DNA of 8,633 nt from CADAWZ01 sp045114665 (GTDB taxonomy: Bacteria; Vulcanimicrobiota; CADAWZ01): positions 1 to 8,633 of the forward strand of contig JBGUKW010000154.1 of the NCBI GenBank assembly GCA_045114665.1, given 5' to 3'. This document shows, piece after piece, positions 1 to 6,653 of the stretch. Under the pieces are notes generated by a model. It saw only the letters and a program-made list of their open reading frames with translations. It did not search any database and was not told the origin of the DNA. How positions within the stretch are numbered: the first letter of the stretch is position 1; every line of letters starts with the position of its first letter. Made by a program: the position numbers and the translations under genes.

Positions 1-57
1 AAAAAAAAGAAAGAAGCAGTAAGAAATATCCGTGAGGATTTCAATTTCTCGATGTGA
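1..57 (+). CDS. Possible C-terminal tail of an upstream gene (partial)
   Basis: From base 1 one frame stays open for 18 codons and ends with TGA at 55-57. The lysine-rich tail reads KKKKEAVRNIREDFNFSM. If real, it overlaps a GTG (54-56) in the esterase frame by four bases (GTGA), a common arrangement for translationally coupled genes. There is too little sequence to assign a family, and 18 open codons can occur by chance, so this is only a candidate. Confidence 0.35.
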   Translation, partial: KKKKEAVRNIREDFNFSM

Positions 58-95
58 GTATATTTAATCACATTTTGAGTAGCAGGAAAAACAAA

Positions 96-1742
96 ATGAG
101 TGATACAAATAGTAAGGCCAGAGCCATTCGTGATGAACACTTGGAATTTATGAGGAAGAAACAGGTACAACTACGGGCTCAGTACGGTGAGAACCACAGG
201 ATAACTGATGGCAATTACGATGAATCACTGGCTGTCAAGTGCGTCAATGGTACCTTCGTTGGCAAAGAAAAGGATGGCATTATTGCTTACAAAGGCATTC
301 CTTTCGTAGGCAAGCCACCTATCGGTGAGCTTCGCTGGAAAGCACCAGTTGATGTTGTTCCTGATGACGGCATATATGAAGCTTACTACAATGCTAAGAG
401 TTCACGTCAAATGCCGAGTGATACTGAGAATGCTTCACTTTACTATCAGAGTGAAGATTGCCTGTATCTGAATATATGGAAGGCGAATGATGCGTGTGCA
501 GAAAAGAAGCCAGTTATGGTATGGATTCACGGCGGTGCATTTGAACTTGGTGGAACGGTCGAACCAGTTTCTCAGTGTAATAATTTAGTCAAGGAGAATC
601 CAGAAGTTATCGTTGTCTCTATCGCATACAGGCTTGGTGTTTTCGGATTCTTCCACTTGTCCCACCTGTCGGACGGTGCTGATTATCCTGATGCACAGAA
701 CCTTGGGCTAATGGATCAGATTATGGCACTCAAATGGATTCATGAGAACATTGCCAGTTTCGGTGGAGATCCAGACAATGTGACGATTTTTGGAGAGTCT
801 GCTGGTGCTGCGAGTGTTACCCTGATTCCACTCATCGAAGGCTCCCATAAATATTTCCATCGGGTCATCGCCCAGAGCGGTTCTCCTGTCTTTACGAGGA
901 CGCCAGAAGAGGCAATCGCATGCACGGATGAACTGATGGGTATTCTCGGTTGCAAAACCGTTGCAGACCTTCAGAAGGTCGATGTGGATAAATTTATAGA
1001 AGCATCTTCTGTCCTCGGTTTACGAGTATGGGCTGAGAGGGATGGCAAGTTAATTACAAAGGAACCTTATGAGGCTTATGCAAATGGTGTGGCGAAGGAT
1101 ATAGAATTCCTTCAGGGCTGTAATAAGGATGAACTTGGTTTTTTCATAATAGGTATGGGGCTGAAAGGCTTCAACCTATGGGCAGCCGACCGCAAAGCAA
1201 AGAAGATGGCACAGCTGACGGATGAGGAAAAAGCACTGGTTGAAAGTTTTTGCAAAAATAGGGGCGAGGACTATGTATATACTGGCGATGAGCGGGCAAA
1301 TTCCGCAGGTCTGTTCGATCAGATCGTGTTCATTGCACCGCTCTTTAGGTTGTTGGAGAACCAGACTAAGGCTGGTGGTAAGACATATGCGTATTTCTTT
1401 ACGCCTGAAACTTCTGTGCCGTATGTGAGATGTGGACATTCGATAGAGCTTTCGGCAGTATTCAATCATCCAGAGGTGGCTGAGGAATTTGGAAGAGCTT
1501 TTGACGAGACCTTCTCGAAGACTTTGCGGAAGATGTGGGTTCAGTTTGCTAAAACTGGCGATCCCTCCCTCAGTGCAGAAATTTCTCCAGACGGCAAGGC
1601 AAAGGAATGGCCAATTTACGACATAGAAAATAGGAAATGGATGGTCTTCGACGAGTTTGACATCCATTCGGAGAAGGAGTCTGAGCGAAAGATTCTCGAT
1701 TGGGACAGAACCTATTTCCTGACTAAGTATTACTGTATCTAA
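96..1742 (+). CDS. Type B carboxylesterase (para-nitrobenzyl esterase family)
   Basis: An alpha/beta-hydrolase that should cleave carboxylic esters; the natural substrate cannot be told. Counting from ATG 96 (548 aa): the family motif SEDCLYLNIW is near 119-128, the oxyanion-hole HGGAF near 145-149, the nucleophile Ser235 in GESAGA, the acidic residue Glu346 in NKDELGF, and His448 in CGHSIEL. The triad is complete and the length is normal for the family. No signal peptide or lipobox is seen, so it is probably cytoplasmic. The frame also opens at GTG 54 (562 aa), which would overlap the upstream tail by four bases. I prefer ATG 96 because AGGA at 84-87 lies 8 bases before it, whereas GTG 54 has no well-placed SD. 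Base composition is higher than most neighbours (43-50% GC in three sampled 60-base lines, 35% in a fourth), which may indicate acquisition. A hairpin follows at 1750-1789. Confidence 0.93.
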   Translation: MSDTNSKARAIRDEHLEFMRKKQVQLRAQYGENHRITDGNYDESLAVKCVNGTFVGKEKDGIIAYKGIPFVGKPPIGELRWKAPVDVVPDDGIYEAYYNAKSSRQMPSDTENASLYYQSEDCLYLNIWKANDACAEKKPVMVWIHGGAFELGGTVEPVSQCNNLVKENPEVIVVSIAYRLGVFGFFHLSHLSDGADYPDAQNLGLMDQIMALKWIHENIASFGGDPDNVTIFGESAGAASVTLIPLIEGSHKYFHRVIAQSGSPVFTRTPEEAIACTDELMGILGCKTVADLQKVDVDKFIEASSVLGLRVWAERDGKLITKEPYEAYANGVAKDIEFLQGCNKDELGFFIIGMGLKGFNLWAADRKAKKMAQLTDEEKALVESFCKNRGEDYVYTGDERANSAGLFDQIVFIAPLFRLLENQTKAGGKTYAYFFTPETSVPYVRCGHSIELSAVFNHPEVAEEFGRAFDETFSKTLRKMWVQFAKTGDPSLSAEISPDGKAKEWPIYDIENRKWMVFDEFDIHSEKESERKILDWDRTYFLTKYYCI

Positions 1743-1749
1743 CACATTC

Positions 1750-1789
1750 AACTCACAGTGTCTCTTCTTCGGAGGAGGCACTGTGAGTT
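1750..1789 (+). terminator. 18-bp hairpin with UUCG tetraloop after the esterase
   Basis: AACTCACAGTG (1750-1760) pairs with CACTGTGAGTT (1779-1789). The inner arms 1761-1767 and 1772-1778 continue the stem to 18 pairs around a TTCG loop at 1768-1771. Two inner pairs are G-U when read as + strand RNA but become A-C mismatches on the - strand, so the fold belongs to the esterase transcript. The tail (tgctcatttc) is only weakly U-rich, so it may act as a terminator or as a 3'-end protecting stem. It also lies between convergent genes. Confidence 0.75.
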
Positions 1790-1801
1790 TGCTCATTTCA
1801 C

Positions 1802-2635
1802 TTATAGGAAAATATCTGGCTCTAATCTTATTTTATTAAATATCTCAGTAAAATCATTCATGAATTTTTCTACTTCGGGATTTGACGGAGAGATTGAATG
1901 TTTTGGACAACGATTTATACATCCATAGCAACCAATACAGGCATCAAGATCAAAGATTTTATTCTCAATGTCAATCGCATTTGTAGGACAGTTGCGGACA
2001 CAGGTTTTGCATTTGATACAATTATCAGAAATTTTTTTCGCTCTAAATTCTTTTGGAAAACAATATGGCTCTTTATTTTTTTCACGGAAGGCTATAATTT
2101 TATTTGCTTCCTCAGATAAAGACCAATTAGTGACAGGCTGATTGTGAAGAGTATAGTCGCCTGATAAAATTTTTCCATAAGCCTTGCGACCAAAATCAAC
2201 CATTATTTCTTCATCTTTAGAGTCTGGGCTACCTGAACCAAGTTTTTTCATCATAGAATGTCGGGATACAAAAGCCCCAAATGCACAAACGCAAAAAACT
2301 CTGCTTTCTGCTCCGTTCTTTCATTTCTGTAAGAGCTACTCCGTAATATGAATGTCCAAATGATACAACACCAATAAACGGAGTATCATTTCTCTGCAGA
2401 CAATTAAAAATTTCTTCTGCTTTTGTGAAAAGCATACCAGCAGATAATGAACCATAAATTACTAAATCATTTTTCCCAAAAACATACTTTTTTTCCTCTC
2501 CTCAGAAGGCAAAAGATTATGGGATTTTATTTCTACATTTTGTATTCCAGAAGCAATTTTGCGTACAATTTTTTCGGTAGAACCACTGGGACTGAAATAT
2601 ACAAGATGAATACAGTTGATACTTTTTTCGCTCAT
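1802..2635 (-). pseudogene. EFR1-type flavodoxin + 2[4Fe-4S] ferredoxin gene, two frameshifts
   Basis: Three pieces in different frames line up as one protein of about 277 residues, the usual size for EFR1-family ferrodoxins (putative electron-transfer proteins of anaerobes). Piece 1 starts at ATG 2635 (MSEKSINCIH) and carries the flavodoxin phosphate loop FSPSGSTEK. Piece 2 continues with NDLVIYGSLSAGMLFTKAEE. Piece 3 (FCVCAFGAFVSRHS and on) contains two ferredoxin clusters, CIKCKTCVRNCP and CIGCYGCINRCP, and ends at TAA 1802-1804. The first shift maps to the seven-T run 2488-2494 (one base missing: adding one A gives ERKKKYVFGKNDL). The second maps to the six-A run 2293-2298 (one base too many). 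All eight cluster cysteines survive. The upstream SD is weak (AGAG). Either a recently broken gene or two sequencing errors; intact, it would be a cytoplasmic electron carrier. It converges on the esterase. Confidence 0.82.
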
Positions 2636-2996
2636 AATAATTCTCTTTCTTTGATATATAATATCTAATTTTATCACAGAAATTTTATCTGAAAAAAATT
2701 TCACTTACTAACAATTTTTTAGAATTCAATTAAACAAACATATTTTTTTCCCTTTAAAAATAAAAAACTTTGCAAAAGTTAAATTATTGACAACCCCATT
2801 ATGTTTTGTTTATATAAAAATAGATGTATCTTGTTTTTAGCTGGAATTAATGTCAGAATATTATAGTATTTTTAAACATACTTATAAAAAAAGTAATATA
2901 AAAATTTTTCTGAAGATTATAATTTTTTTAATTATATCATTTAAAATTTGTAATTAATTGTGAAATATAAAAATATGGAGTAAAAGCAAAAAAATA
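2636..2996. other. AT-rich divergent intergenic region (361 bp)
   Basis: This stretch separates the divergent EFR1-like remnant and tag and consists mostly of A/T runs. No open frame with coding character or conserved RNA is seen. The only element I can support is a promoter-like pair on the + strand at 2787-2816. A minus-strand promoter for the ferredoxin remnant must lie here, but no convincing -35/-10 pair stands out. Confidence 0.6.
2787..2816 (+). promoter_or_regulatory. Candidate sigma-70 type promoter for tag
   Basis: TTGACA (2787-2792) is a consensus -35, followed after 18 bases by TATATA (2811-2816). Transcription would start near 2823, leaving an unusually long, AT-rich leader of about 170 bases before the tag start. 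In sequence this AT-rich a chance match to the -10 is easy; the -35 is what makes it worth noting. Confidence 0.45.
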
Positions 2997-3602
2997 ATGT
3001 CAATTAATCGTTGTTCTTGGTGTTTAAAAAATGAAAAGATGACAAAATATCACGATGAAGAGTGGGGAGTTCCTCTTTTTGATGATATCAAGCATTTTGA
3101 ATTTTTGATGTTCGAAGTTCTTCAATGTGGTTTAAATTGGAATATTGTACTTAAAAAAAGAGATATTTTTAAGAAGTGTTTTGATGATTTTGATTTTGAA
3201 AAAGTCGCAAAATATGATGATTTAGATGTTGAAAGAATTTTAAATACTCCAAATATGATCCGCTCTGAAAGAAAGATAAGAGCCATAATTGTTAATGCCA
3301 ATAGATATATTGAGATAATAAAAGAATACGGCTCATTTTCCGATTATATTTGGAGTTTTTCAGGCAAAAAGACTATTATCTATGAAAGAGAGAAAGAATA
3401 TTTTCCAGTTTCAAATGCTCTTTCTGAAAAGATATCAAAAGATTTGAAAAAGAGAAAATTTAAATTTTTAGGTGCAGTTACTATCTATTCTTATTTGGAA
3501 TCTTGTGGAATAATAAATGACCATTTAAAAAGTTGTTTTAGATATGATGAAATAAATAAAATGGCAGATGTTATTTTTTTGAAACCTGATAACGAAAAAT
3601 AA
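2997..3602 (+). CDS. tag: DNA-3-methyladenine glycosylase I (Tag)
   Basis: Base-excision repair enzyme that removes 3-methyladenine from alkylated DNA. The 201-aa product matches the Tag family along its length: RCSWCLKN at the N-terminus, YHDEEWGVP (18-26), the region FEVLQCGLNW (39-48), MIRSERKIRAIIVNA (87-101), LKKRKFKFLGAV (150-161) and GIINDHLKSC (171-180). The zinc ligands of the E. coli enzyme (Cys4, His17, His175, Cys179) correspond to Cys6, His19, His176 and Cys180, all present. The pocket residues Glu38 and Trp46 correspond to Glu40 and Trp48. GGAG at 2977-2980 is 16 bases from the ATG, too far for a good SD, so initiation may be weak. A single-gene unit, convergent with rplL. Confidence 0.95.
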   Translation: MSINRCSWCLKNEKMTKYHDEEWGVPLFDDIKHFEFLMFEVLQCGLNWNIVLKKRDIFKKCFDDFDFEKVAKYDDLDVERILNTPNMIRSERKIRAIIVNANRYIEIIKEYGSFSDYIWSFSGKKTIIYEREKEYFPVSNALSEKISKDLKKRKFKFLGAVTIYSYLESCGIINDHLKSCFRYDEINKMADVIFLKPDNEK

Positions 3603-3619
3603 TATTTGTATTATCAATT

Positions 3620-3664
3620 AAAAAATAAAAAAAAAGTGATGCGGAAATATAATCTCCACATCAC
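3620..3664 (-). terminator. Rho-independent terminator of the rplJ-rplL operon
   Basis: Read on the - strand, GTGATGTGGA (3664-3655) pairs with TTCCGCATCAC (3646-3636) to give a 10-bp stem with one G-U pair. A nearly uninterrupted U tract follows (about 3635-3620). On the + strand the same pair is a C-A mismatch and no U tract follows, so this terminates rplL rather than the convergent tag gene. It sits 28 bases beyond the rplL stop. Confidence 0.9.
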
Positions 3665-3691
3665 CTATTAAAAACTATCTAAAAAACAAAA

Positions 3692-4066
3692 CTATTTGAT
3701 GGTGATTTTTGCACCGACTGCTTCGAGGTCAGCTTTTGCTTTGTCAGCTTCTTCTTTTGCTACGCCCTCTTTAACCATCTTTGGAGCACCTTCTACGAGG
3801 TCCTTAGCTTCTTTGAGTCCAAGACCTGTGAGCTGTCTTACAACTTTGATAACTTGGAGTTTCTGAGCTCCGATTTCTGTGAGTTCTACATCAAAAGATG
3901 TTTTTTCTTCTTTTACTTCAGCGGCTGCTGCTGGAGCTGCTGCTACTGCGACTGGAGCTGATGCTTTGATTCCGAGTTTGTCTTCGAGAGCTTTTACGAG
4001 ATCAGCTGCTTCCATAAGTGTAAGTCCAGAAATAACTTCTACGAGTTCGTTTTTATCGATTGCCAT
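3692..4066 (-). CDS. rplL: 50S ribosomal protein L7/L12
   Basis: The 124-aa acidic stalk protein binds in dimers to L10 and recruits translation GTPases. The N-terminal dimerisation part (about 1-32) contains ISGLTLMEAADLVKALEDK. An Ala/Pro/Val-rich hinge (about 35-50) follows, then the C-terminal globular domain with KLQVIKVVRQLTGLGLKEAK and GAPKMVKEGVAKEEADKAK. Length and order are standard. The start ATG (4066-4064) has a GGAGG SD 9 bases upstream. It is co-transcribed with rplJ (61-bp gap) and followed directly by a terminator, so it is not linked to rpoB on this transcript. Confidence 0.98.
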   Translation of the reverse strand: MAIDKNELVEVISGLTLMEAADLVKALEDKLGIKASAPVAVAAAPAAAAEVKEEKTSFDVELTEIGAQKLQVIKVVRQLTGLGLKEAKDLVEGAPKMVKEGVAKEEADKAKADLEAVGAKITIK

Positions 4067-4127
4067 TATATAAATCCTCCATGGTTATTTTTTATTTTTT
4101 AAAATTATTTGTTTAGATTTAGAAGAA

Positions 4128-4694
4128 TTACTCTTCTTTTTTGCTGTATTGATCGAGAATACTTAAAATATCTCTGCCAGCTCCATTGATTACGCCCATA
4201 ACTTTCTGAGCTGGTGAGTTGATAAGAGACATAAGTTGTGCGAGAACTTCGTCTCTTGAAGGCATTGTTGCAAGATGTCTTACGCCATTTGCATCTAAGT
4301 TTTCACCATCGAATCTTCCTGCTTTGATTACTGGAAGTCCATCTGGATTTTCTTTATTCTTTTTGCTTTTTGCAAATTCAACTATAGCTTTTGTTGCAGC
4401 GACTGGATCGCCATATCCTAAATATATAGCTGTTGGATGTTCGAGAATTTTGTCAAATCCTTCGATTCCATTTTCTTTGAGAACTTTTGCAATAAGAGTA
4501 TTTTTTGCAATCTTTAATTCTGCATTTTCTTTTCTTACTGCTCTTCTAAGTTCGGAAATATCCTTTACGCTCAAACCTTTGCCAGTTCCTCTATAATCGA
4601 CAAAAATGATGACTTCAGCTTTCGCTACTTTCTCTCTGAGTTCATCGAGAATTGCACCCTTTTTTGCCATTAACTCTTTATGTGTGCCTTTCAA
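4128..4694 (-). CDS. rplJ: 50S ribosomal protein L10
   Basis: L10 anchors the L7/L12 stalk to 23S rRNA and usually represses its own operon. Family signatures: EVIIFVDYRG near 28-37, LRRAVRKENAELKIAKNTLIAKVL, HPTAIYLGYGDPVAATKAI, and the tail SLINSPAQKVMGVINGAGRDI with the C-terminal stalk helix. I chose the TTG start (4694-4692) because AAAGGAGG lies 8 bases upstream; the next ATG (4670-4668, 180 aa) has only a weak AAAGAG three bases away. After VDYRG the sequence reads TGKGLSVKDISELR, a few residues longer than the usual VDYRGLTV, so the N-domain has a small insertion. First gene of a two-gene operon with rplL, controlled by the leader at 4721-4867. Confidence 0.97.
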   Translation of the reverse strand: MKGTHKELMAKKGAILDELREKVAKAEVIIFVDYRGTGKGLSVKDISELRRAVRKENAELKIAKNTLIAKVLKENGIEGFDKILEHPTAIYLGYGDPVAATKAIVEFAKSKKNKENPDGLPVIKAGRFDGENLDANGVRHLATMPSRDEVLAQLMSLINSPAQKVMGVINGAGRDILSILDQYSKKEE

Positions 4695-4710
4695 AGGTGT
4701 GGCCTCCTTT
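4695..4710 (-). promoter_or_regulatory. Strong Shine-Dalgarno that sets a TTG start for rplJ
   Basis: On the - strand AAAGGAGG lies 8 bases before TTG 4694-4692. This is a near-perfect match to the 16S anti-SD at ideal spacing, whereas the downstream ATG at 4670-4668 has none comparable. This decides the start in favour of the rare TTG codon. Confidence 0.75.
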
Positions 4711-4720
4711 CCCGTTTTCT

Positions 4721-4759
4721 AAAAAAAGAAAAACTGCCATGCAGAAATACAAGGCAGTT
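4721..4759 (-). terminator. Attenuator hairpin in the L10 leader
   Basis: On the - strand AACTGCC (4759-4753) pairs with GGCAGTT (4738-4732) across a 14-base loop, followed directly by TTTCTTTTTTT (4731-4721). This is an intrinsic terminator placed between the L10-binding leader and the rplJ SD, as expected for an attenuator. A competing hairpin TTCATT/AATGAA lies just upstream, which could form part of a switch. Confidence 0.82.
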
Positions 4760-4780
4760 CATTTTATAACAAACTAATGA

Positions 4781-4867
4781 ATCTTTCACCTCGGTGGGAA
4801 ATATTAAATATGTTTTAAAATAAGCTCCTCTTCAAGGATAAAAACATATACCCACTGTCTGCGGTTG
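4781..4867 (-). ncRNA. Ribosomal protein L10 leader (autoregulatory mRNA element)
   Basis: The - strand transcript carries the conserved core of L10 leaders: ACCGCAGACAGTGGGTAT (4866-4849), and later CCCACCGAGG (4798-4789). GTGGG (4855-4851) pairs with CCCAC (4798-4794), and inside it ATATGTTTT (4849-4841, read on -) pairs 9 of 9 with AAAACATAT (4816-4808). Bacillus L10 leaders have the same GACAG...CCGAGG arrangement around a long hairpin. Excess L10 (with L12) should bind here and favour the attenuator downstream. Recognised from memory of the family, not by a covariance search. Confidence 0.85.
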
Positions 4868-4874
4868 CTAAAAT

Positions 4875-4903
4875 ATTATATATAATTGATTTTGTTTTGT
4901 CAA
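4875..4903 (-). promoter_or_regulatory. Consensus sigma-70 type promoter of rplJ-rplL
   Basis: On the - strand TTGACA (4903-4898) and TATAAT (4880-4875) are both perfect consensus hexamers with a 17-base spacer. Transcription should begin near 4868, just before the L10 leader core. The operon therefore has its own strong promoter and does not depend on an upstream rplK-rplA transcript. Confidence 0.92.
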
Positions 4904-4936
4904 GTCTTTTTTGAAATTTTTTTGATTATTCTCTAT

Positions 4937-5329
4937 CTATTCTTTCTCTTCTTCATAGTCATCTTCTATATAGTCATCTTCCATATCGTTAAACAATTTT
5001 TCTAATGCTTCTATGTCTTTTTCAATATTTTCTGATAGTCTCAAATATTTCTTCAATATTCTCTCCGATCTGTTGATTAACAGATATTGATTTTTCGATA
5101 ATTTCAAATTGTTTTTGTATTTCCTCGATTAGTATGGATCGAATTTTTTTAGATTTGTCTTTCAATTTTTTGTAAATACAATATTTTCTATCTGCACGAA
5201 GTTTATAGGTTTTGTCATGTTTTTTCTTGCTTTCACTTAAATTTTTTTTTGCATGTTTTTTGTATGTATTAGCTTGTTTTGTTAGTTTATTTGTTTTTTG
5301 TATAATGTATCGATATTGTGGTAAAACAT
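4937..5329 (-). pseudogene. Remnant of a small charged coiled-coil protein gene, two frameshifts
   Basis: No single frame is open, but three segments join into a coherent protein of about 130 residues. ATG 5329 opens MFYHNIDTLYKK. After the six-T run 5294-5299 the next frame continues TNKLTKQANTYKKHAKK through KLRADRKYCIYKKLKDKSKK to NQQIGENIEE. Near 5040-5053 the original frame resumes with YLRLSENIEKDIEALEKLF and an acidic tail ending at TAG 4939-4937. One base is missing at the first site and one extra at the second, so the total is again a multiple of three. The product would be Lys-rich, then a predicted coiled coil, then very acidic (DDYIEDDYEEEKE). I recognise no family. No SD is evident before ATG 5329, so the true start is uncertain. 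It lies upstream of the rplJ promoter on the same strand. Confidence 0.6.
4955..4984. repeat. Two-copy 15-bp tandem repeat in the acidic tail of the remnant
   Basis: The unit ATAGTCATCTTCTAT / ATAGTCATCTTCCAT is repeated with a 15-base period. On the - strand it encodes the doubled ED-DY motif (MEDDYIEDDY). A short in-frame duplication. Confidence 0.6.
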
Positions 5330-5356
5330 TTTTATAATATAATTTCTACATTAAAA

Positions 5357-5370
5357 GCCTCGCAATGACA
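5357..5370 (-). repeat. Fragment resembling a dispersed intergenic REP-like repeat
   Basis: On the - strand TGTCATTGCGAGGC matches the end of a dispersed intergenic repeat seen in many bacterial genomes (GTCATTGCGAGG core). The rest of the usual palindrome is not present, so this would be a relic. Supported only by recalled similarity over 14 bases. The remaining intergenic sequence to selD (5371-5557) is AT-rich without a clear promoter. Confidence 0.35.
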
Positions 5371-5557
5371 AAGTGGCAGTATACAGGCATATATTTGATA
5401 GTTTTGACAACTTTTTATTTACTTATTTTTTTTGAATCAACTAGCACAAGGCGTTAACTTAAAGCAGGAATAGGGAAAAAAATTGCAATATTATTTATTG
5501 TACTGATTTTATTATAAATACATTGACATAAAAGATTGAAGAGAGGTAGGGGATTTT

Positions 5558-6586
5558 ATGGCTGAAAATATTGTTTCTTCAGGTGGTTGTTCTTGTAAAA
5601 TTGGACCTGCTGAGTTAAAAAGAATATTAAAGGGAATAGATTTTCCAACAGATGAGAGACTTCTTGTTGGATTGGGAGAACCAGATGATGCAGGTGTATA
5701 TAAATTGACTGATGATATTGCACTTGTACAGACTGTTGACTTTTTTCCTCCTCCTGTTGACGATCTATTTTTATTCGGTGAAATTGCAGCAACAAATGCA
5801 CTTAGTGATGTATATGCAATGGGTGGGAAGCCTTTGACAGCATTAAATATTTTTTGTTTTCCAATAGGTAAAATGCCAGAGGAATACGCAACACAGATAA
5901 TAGCAGGCGGAATGGCAACTTTAAAAAGGGCAGATTGTGCTTCTGTTGGTGGTCATTCTCTCAATGATTCTCCCATAAAATATGGTCTTGCTGTAACTGG
6001 AATAATTAATCCAAATAAGATAAAAACAAAAAAAGGAGCTTTGCCAAAAGATAGAATTATCTTGACAAAACCAATAGGAACAGGCATTATTTCAACAGCA
6101 TTAAAAGCTAAAATGGCTGAGAAAAAAGATGTTGAAGAAATGTTTTTGAGTATGAAGACATTAAATAGGATTGCTTCAGAAAAAATGCAGATATTTGATG
6201 TTCACGCTTGCACAGATGTAACAGGGTTTAGTCTTTTAGGTCATCTTTGGGAATGTATAAATGAAACAAATATTTCTGTTCATATTTCTTTAAAATCTGT
6301 TCCAATGTTTAATGGTGTTACTGAATATGCTTCTTATGGTTGTATGCCTGTTGGATTGTATAGAAATAAAGCATTTTATGGTCAATATGTAAATTTTGCA
6401 GGTGATACTGAAGATTTGAATTTTATGGCATTGTTCGATCCTCAGACATCAGGAGGACTTTTGATGTTTGTAAATCCAAATGATTCAGAAAAAATAGTAT
6501 CTGAATTAAATGCAAGTGGAATCCCTGCAAAAGATATTGGTTATATTGAAGATTTTCCAGAAGGTGCGAAAATTTTTGTTGAGTAA
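5558..6586 (+). CDS. selD: Selenide, water dikinase (selenophosphate synthetase)
   Basis: SelD makes selenophosphate from selenide and ATP, the selenium donor for selenocysteine and for 2-selenouridine in tRNA. The 342-aa product has the full family pattern. The N-terminal active-site motif GGCSCK places Cys11 and Lys14 where E. coli has Cys17 and Lys20. Metal-binding aspartates are in PDDAGVY (Asp44), TVDFFPP (Asp61) and TDVTGFSLLGH (Asp220). AATNALSDVYAMGG (78-90), GGHS (131-134) and DPQTSGGLL (294-302) are also present. The catalytic residue is Cys, so the enzyme does not itself need selenocysteine. ATG 5558 follows a purine-rich SD (gagaggtagggg) at good spacing. No selA, selB or tRNA-Sec is in the window, so which selenium pathway it feeds cannot be told. 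A monocistronic unit closed by the terminator at 6605. Confidence 0.97.
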   Translation: MAENIVSSGGCSCKIGPAELKRILKGIDFPTDERLLVGLGEPDDAGVYKLTDDIALVQTVDFFPPPVDDLFLFGEIAATNALSDVYAMGGKPLTALNIFCFPIGKMPEEYATQIIAGGMATLKRADCASVGGHSLNDSPIKYGLAVTGIINPNKIKTKKGALPKDRIILTKPIGTGIISTALKAKMAEKKDVEEMFLSMKTLNRIASEKMQIFDVHACTDVTGFSLLGHLWECINETNISVHISLKSVPMFNGVTEYASYGCMPVGLYRNKAFYGQYVNFAGDTEDLNFMALFDPQTSGGLLMFVNPNDSEKIVSELNASGIPAKDIGYIEDFPEGAKIFVE

Positions 6587-6604
6587 AGTAAGAGGGAAGA
6601 GTGC

Positions 6605-6647
6605 AAAAAAACTATCGCTCGATAATTTATCAAGCGATAGTTTTTTT
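6605..6647. terminator. Bidirectional terminator between selD and the LRR gene
   Basis: Arms 6605-6619 and 6633-6647 are perfectly complementary over 15 bp (seven A, then CTATCGCT, against AGCGATAG and seven T). GATA/TATC adds four pairs inside a single mismatch around an ATT loop. U tracts are present on both strands. The mismatch C6620-A6632 becomes G-U on the - strand. It serves selD from the left and the convergent leucine-rich gene from the right. Confidence 0.93.
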
Positions 6648-6653
6648 GTGTGA

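Noticed and set aside
1176..1796. Long frame on the - strand inside the esterase (206 codons)
   Set aside because: Antisense shadow; the + frame has the full catalytic triad and family motifs.
2480..2500. Programmed -1 frameshift at the A7 tract of the EFR1-like gene
   Set aside because: A second, opposite shift lies 190 bases downstream with no known recoding signal, so decay or error is the simpler reading.
5440..5465. Possible integron attC-like end (aaggcgttaact), with a loosely inverse motif near 8018-8030
   Set aside because: The consensus GTTRRRY is not met, no partner site lies at the proper distance, and no integrase or cassette structure is present.
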